Source of the DNA: BRH-c54 sp032251145 | GTDB lineage: Bacteria > Bacteroidota > Bacteroidia > Flavobacteriales_E > Vicingaceae | Length of the DNA stretch: 64,000 bases | Direction: 5' to 3' | Assembly (NCBI GenBank): GCA_032251145.1 | Contig: JAVVER010000002.1 | Location: forward strand, 14,830-78,829 | In this document: in pieces, positions 59,938 through 64,000 of the stretch | Layout: each line of letters starts with the position of its first letter | How positions within the stretch are numbered: the stretch's first letter is position 1 | Notes under the pieces: model-generated | What the model saw: the letters and a program-made list of their open reading frames with translations, nothing else | Database searches by the model: none | What the model was told of the DNA's origin: nothing | Translations under genes and position numbers: made by a program

Positions 59938-62900
59938 TCAATACTTCTCCAATCGTTCTTTAATTTCGGCAATACGTTTTTCTTTGTTGGCTCTACGTAA
60001 GCTTTTAGCCGAATCGGTAAAGTATCGGTGAGCTTCTAAAAATTTTATTTGCAGCTCGTCCCATTCCCTGTCAGATTTAACAATTTCTCTTTCCATTAAT
60101 TCCAACTTAAGTTTGTCGGCAGTTTCGTGGAACAAATCTCCTCCTAAATAATCTAAATCGGCATCGCAAATAATTTGCTCTAAATGGTTGGTAGGTTGGT
60201 GAGGTATTTTGGTAACAGAAATCAGTTTTTTTATGGTTTCTATTTGTTCAAAAGAATAACCAAACTTAGGTAATACTTCTACTGCTAAAGCGGCACCTAT
60301 ATCTTCATTCTTTGCATATTGTTTTATAAATCCAGCATCGTGATACAAGGCAGCGGTTTTCAGTAAAAAGATATCATCACCTTCAACGCCTTCCATAAGT
60401 GCTAAACGTTCTACAGCAGCACAAACATCTTTAGTATGATTAATATCGTGATAGTGTAAATTCTCGGGCAATTCTTTTTGCAATCTTTTTAAGATGTATT
60501 TTTCAGCTTTACGGTAGTTTATGCTACTGTAAATATGCAAATCCACATATTTCTGGAACAACTCATTTGGTATTATTCCTTCGCCATTAACAGAAAGCTC
60601 TGCTCTAATTCCATTAACAAAATACATGTCAATTAAGCCTTTGTTTTTGGCTTTAATTTTTCCACGGTATTCGCAATTAAAGAATTCCTTAATGTACTCA
60701 TAAGTAGTTCCCGAAATGTTTACTTTGCCTACTTCTCCTGCTTCTTCCATTCGGCTACCAATATTCACGCTATCGCCCCAAATATCGTAAGCAAAACGTT
60801 TGCTACCAATAACACCGGCAGTAATTTCTCCGGTATGAACGCCAATTCGTAATCCCCACGGATGTTTGCCTTGCTCCACTCTTTCGGGGTTATGTTTGGC
60901 AACAAACCGCTGAATTTCTAATCCTGCTAAAACAGTATCTATTGGATTGCTTTTGTTTCTTAGCGGAATACCACCAGCACACATGTAGGCATCTCCAATG
61001 GTTTTAATTTTTTCTACGTGGTATTTTTCAATAATGGCATCAAAATTTACAAAGTAATAATCTAGTTCAGAAACCAAATCTTGTGGTGAAATTTTCTCTG
61101 CTATTTTGGTAAAACTTTGGAAATCGGTAAACATAATTGAAGCTAAGCGGTACTGTCTGGCAGTTGCTTTTCCTTTGTTTTTCAGTTCAATAGCTATTTC
61201 TTCGGGAAGGATGTTGTACAACAGTTCATCGGCTTTTTCCTTCTCTTTTTCTAGTAGTTCTTTTTGAATTTCAATTTCTTCTTTTTGCTTTATTACTTCA
61301 TGGGTTCTTTCTCTAACTTGTAATTCAAGCAATAATTTTTGTGTTTTAATTCGGTTAATTCTGGTAATGTAATAAGCGTAAACTAATAACAAAACCAATA
61401 ATATTACTATGGTTCTGAACCACCAAGTTGCCCAAAGTGGAGGTTCTACAATTACTTTAATTTGAGCAATTTCATCGCTCCAAACGCCATCACTATTGGC
61501 TACTTTTATTTTAAATAAATATTCTCCCGGATTAAGATTGGTATAGTTGGCCCTTCTGTTGTTATCCACATAAACCCAGTCTTCATTAAAGTTTTCGAGC
61601 ATATAGGCATGCTTATTTTTTAATGGAAAAGAGTAGTGGAGAGCGGCAAATTCAAATGAGATTACATTTTGTTTGTGTTTTAAAACGATAACATCTAGCT
61701 CAGAAATGTGTTTGTTAAGAATGGAATTTTTACCGATACTAACGGGTTTGTTAAACAAATAAAAGTTGGTAATAAGCGGAATAGCTTTAGTTCTGTTAAT
61801 TTTCACATCTTCCGGAAAGAAGGAGTTAAACCCATTTATACCACCAAAATAAATTTCGCCATAATGGTTTTGGAAAAATGCTCCAGTGTTAAACTCATTG
61901 CTTTGTAAGCCATCACTTTCTTCAAAATTTCTAAAAAAATTGGTGTGTGGATTAAAAAATGAAATTCCTTTGTTGGTACTTATCCAAAGGTTATTGTTTT
62001 TATCGCCTAAAATTCCGTAAATCACATTGTTAGATAATCCTTCTTTCTCGGTAAAATGAGTAAAAGTTTCTGTTTTTGGGTCAAACCTATTGAGTCCACC
62101 ACCAAAAGTACCTATCCATAAATAACCTTTTTTGTCTTCATAAATAGAAAGTACAGAATTGTTATTGAGGCTATTAATTTTATTATCGGCTCTTTGGTAT
62201 GTTTTAAACAAAAACCCATTTTTAACTTCTTTTATATTGCAAAATCCACCACCATCAGTTCCTACCCACATAGAACCATTTTTTGTTTGTAGAATAACCC
62301 TTACCACATTATTTGGCAAATCGTTTTTTACATTTTCTGAGGAGGTAATCGTTTGACAAGAAGTTCTATCTTCAGAAACAATTACAATTCCTTCTTTAGT
62401 TCCTGCCCAAAGTCTGTTCTTATTATCTTCGGTAATGGTATAAGTTCTGGCATTATGGAAGTTTTTAATTTTTAATTGAGCAATTTTATTGTTTTTAAAA
62501 GTAAAAATTCCGCCATCTGTTCCTAAATAAATAATTCCCTTTTTATCTTGATAGATACTATAAATACCAATGTTTTTGAGGTTATTTTCGTGCGAAAAAT
62601 CAGGTTTTAGATGGGAAACTTTTCCGTTAATGTTATCAAAAAAAGTAAGTCCTTTGTCAGTTCCAACATATAGGTTTTCATCTCTATCCTGAAAAATAGA
62701 CCAAACCATATTGCTACTAATTGTATTGGGCAGATTGGGCCAATGCTGGTAATGTTTAAAAAATTGTTTTTGTTTGTCAAATTTATTTATTCCGGCTTGT
62801 GTGCCTATCCAAATAATTCCCGATCGATCTTCTAAAATAGTATTTATTTTATTGGAGCTTAGGCTTGTAGAAATGGTTGCACTATAAACATAATGGTCAA

Positions 62901-63801
62901 CATTTTTTAGCGATTTTAGTTTATACAATCCGTCAGTTTCTGTACCTATCCAAAGAATACCAGCCTTATCTTCATAAAGTATTTTAATGATTTTGTTTCC
63001 TATTAGTTGGTCGAGTTCTTTGGGAATAGACAGGCTGTTATTTTGGTGGTTATAAAAATTGATGCCGTTATTCGTAGCTATGGTTACAAACCCATGAATG
63101 TCTTTATGGATATCCCATACGATGTTGCTTTTTAACCTAGAATTTTCTGAGGTGTATTGGGTAAAATCTTTGGTGTGGATGTTATAAAGTAATAAGCCAT
63201 TGTTTTCTGTGGCAATCATTAGTACTTCTGGAGTTACAAAAACTAATTTTCTAATATTAAGCTTTCTAATATTGGTACTAAAAGGAATTTCAATTTTTGA
63301 GATATGAAAATTTAGTGAATCTTTTTTTGATTTTGAAAGCTTGTATAACGATTGGTCTGTTCCTATCCAAAGGCTGTTATCATCTTCATTTTCTGTTATT
63401 GTCCAAACATTATGTTTTTTGGCATTTTTAGCTTTGTTTTCAGTAAGGTAATGCGTAAATGTTTGGTAGTCTCTGTTAAATAAATTCAGTCCATTTTCTG
63501 TACCTATCCAAAGGTTACTATCGCTATCTTCATAAATAACATGAGCATAACTGTTAGAAATAGAGGTGCTATCTAACAAATCGTGAGAAAAAACGGTAAA
63601 CTCATAACCATTGTATTGATTAAGTCCGTCTTGAGTTCCCATCCAAATTAACCCTTTGTAATCTTGAATAATACAGGTAACATCGCTCTGAGAAAGTCCG
63701 TCTTTGTAGTTAATTCTATCGAACTTTATATTGCTTTGTTGTGCTAAAACAACAAGCGATAAACAGATAAAAAGTAAAAGACTTCCAGCTTTTTTAAACA
63801 T
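59938..63801 (-). CDS. Periplasmic propeller sensor with adenylate cyclase and HD domains
   Basis: A 1287-residue membrane protein. After a signal peptide come about a dozen two-component-propeller repeats (IWMGTQDGLNQYNG and variants, to about residue 670), a Y_Y_Y domain, one membrane helix (WWFRTIVILLVLLLVYAYYI), a coiled coil, a class III cyclase domain (IMFTDFQSFTKIAE, KTIGDAYMCAGG, FAYDIWGDSVNIGSRM), and an HD domain (HYHDINHTKDV, LYHDAGF, CDADLDYLGG). The cyclase has both metal aspartates; the Lys and Asp at the purine-specifying positions point to ATP rather than GTP. It probably makes cAMP in response to a periplasmic ligand. A bifunctional cyclase/hydrolase is possible. Confidence 0.88.
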   Translation of the reverse strand: MFKKAGSLLLFICLSLVVLAQQSNIKFDRINYKDGLSQSDVTCIIQDYKGLIWMGTQDGLNQYNGYEFTVFSHDLLDSTSISNSYAHVIYEDSDSNLWIGTENGLNLFNRDYQTFTHYLTENKAKNAKKHNVWTITENEDDNSLWIGTDQSLYKLSKSKKDSLNFHISKIEIPFSTNIRKLNIRKLVFVTPEVLMIATENNGLLLYNIHTKDFTQYTSENSRLKSNIVWDIHKDIHGFVTIATNNGINFYNHQNNSLSIPKELDQLIGNKIIKILYEDKAGILWIGTETDGLYKLKSLKNVDHYVYSATISTSLSSNKINTILEDRSGIIWIGTQAGINKFDKQKQFFKHYQHWPNLPNTISSNMVWSIFQDRDENLYVGTDKGLTFFDNINGKVSHLKPDFSHENNLKNIGIYSIYQDKKGIIYLGTDGGIFTFKNNKIAQLKIKNFHNARTYTITEDNKNRLWAGTKEGIVIVSEDRTSCQTITSSENVKNDLPNNVVRVILQTKNGSMWVGTDGGGFCNIKEVKNGFLFKTYQRADNKINSLNNNSVLSIYEDKKGYLWIGTFGGGLNRFDPKTETFTHFTEKEGLSNNVIYGILGDKNNNLWISTNKGISFFNPHTNFFRNFEESDGLQSNEFNTGAFFQNHYGEIYFGGINGFNSFFPEDVKINRTKAIPLITNFYLFNKPVSIGKNSILNKHISELDVIVLKHKQNVISFEFAALHYSFPLKNKHAYMLENFNEDWVYVDNNRRANYTNLNPGEYLFKIKVANSDGVWSDEIAQIKVIVEPPLWATWWFRTIVILLVLLLVYAYYITRINRIKTQKLLLELQVRERTHEVIKQKEEIEIQKELLEKEKEKADELLYNILPEEIAIELKNKGKATARQYRLASIMFTDFQSFTKIAEKISPQDLVSELDYYFVNFDAIIEKYHVEKIKTIGDAYMCAGGIPLRNKSNPIDTVLAGLEIQRFVAKHNPERVEQGKHPWGLRIGVHTGEITAGVIGSKRFAYDIWGDSVNIGSRMEEAGEVGKVNISGTTYEYIKEFFNCEYRGKIKAKNKGLIDMYFVNGIRAELSVNGEGIIPNELFQKYVDLHIYSSINYRKAEKYILKRLQKELPENLHYHDINHTKDVCAAVERLALMEGVEGDDIFLLKTAALYHDAGFIKQYAKNEDIGAALAVEVLPKFGYSFEQIETIKKLISVTKIPHQPTNHLEQIICDADLDYLGGDLFHETADKLKLELMEREIVKSDREWDELQIKFLEAHRYFTDSAKSLRRANKEKRIAEIKERLEKY

Positions 63802-63884
63802 AGGGTAAAGTTAGTTTAATATCTGAATTTGTAAAAAAAGTTGGTATTTAATTTTATTACCGAAATGCTTACTAAAAATATTGA

Positions 63885-63959
63885 TTATTTAACCTTAATA
63901 ACTTTAAATTCAGTTCTTCTATTTTTAGATCTTCCCTCAGGGGGGTAATTAGTCGAACC
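63885..63959 (-). pseudogene. Remnant of an OmpA-type C-terminus
   Basis: On the minus strand the frame encodes 24 residues ending PEGRSKNRRTEFKVIKVK before a stop, the typical end of OmpA peptidoglycan-binding domains. An in-frame stop lies immediately upstream, so what is seen is a fragment, or a frameshifted gene whose body is outside the window. A run of six C at the junction could hide a frameshift or sequencing error. Confidence 0.35.
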
Positions 63960-64000
63960 TTAAAAATTCCATTTTAGGCTAAAGGTTTTAAAAAATAGAT

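Noticed and set aside
1..64000. CRISPR array, insertion sequence or prophage
   Set aside because: No evenly spaced direct repeats with unique spacers, no transposase or integrase frame and no phage structural gene was seen. The repeats present are short intergenic elements.

Overview
The window looks like the chromosome of an AT-rich Bacteroidota bacterium, most likely in or near Flavobacteriales. The evidence is a type IX secretion sorting tail on a secreted protease, a GldN/PorN-like protein, a Porin_10-type porin, TAnnTTTG promoter boxes, and the yceD-rpmF-fabH-accB-accC order. It makes menaquinone by the futalosine route (MqnE). No species can be named from the sequence alone.

Layout. 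1-5254: end of a tRNA methyltransferase gene, then the yceD-rpmF and fabH-accB-accC lipid/ribosome block and a tandem universal stress protein. 5277-13839: envelope genes (porin, beta-barrel, GldN-like), PspC, a CPA2/KefB-type antiporter, GDPD and MqnE. 13933-17954: a secreted M43 protease, a GlcD-type flavoprotein and tRNA-Arg(ACG). 18033-37456 (minus strand): a long catabolic run, transcribed from 37456 downward. 37726-45540 (plus strand): a divergent run with molybdenum-cofactor genes, an SDR, a NorCB-like pair and a 4-hydroxybenzoyl-CoA-reductase-like enzyme. 45611-50699: hemerythrin and hemerythrin/PAS proteins, a radical SAM protein and envelope proteins of unknown role. 50760-57408: Lnt, nitroreductase, pirin, MarR, M28 peptidase, a LuxE-like protein and a lipoprotein. 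57409-59937: a repeat-rich stretch around a Fic protein. 59938-63801: a giant propeller-sensor/adenylate cyclase/HD protein.

The highlight is 18033-45540. It encodes an essentially complete anaerobic aromatic route: HcrCA+HcrB (4-hydroxybenzoyl-CoA to benzoyl-CoA), BcrC-BcrB-BcrA-BcrD (ATP-driven dearomatisation), Dch, Had and Oah (hydration, oxidation and ring cleavage to 3-hydroxypimelyl-CoA), then an HAD/enoyl-CoA-hydratase fusion and a thiolase (beta-oxidation). KorAB could supply reduced ferredoxin. Inside it sits a tightly packed module of ligase, a second BcrB/HgdB-like protein, a ketopantoate-reductase::BCR-type-ATPase fusion, and thiolase. I do not recognise this module from described benzoyl-CoA clusters, and it is the best candidate here for an undescribed system. 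Three TGAT-N4-ATCA (FNR-like) palindromes lie in the control regions of the divergent runs. The NorB-like subunit lacks the usual FeB histidine and glutamates. Several families of intergenic repeats punctuate the cluster. No integrase, transposase, CRISPR array or dedicated aromatic regulator was seen.
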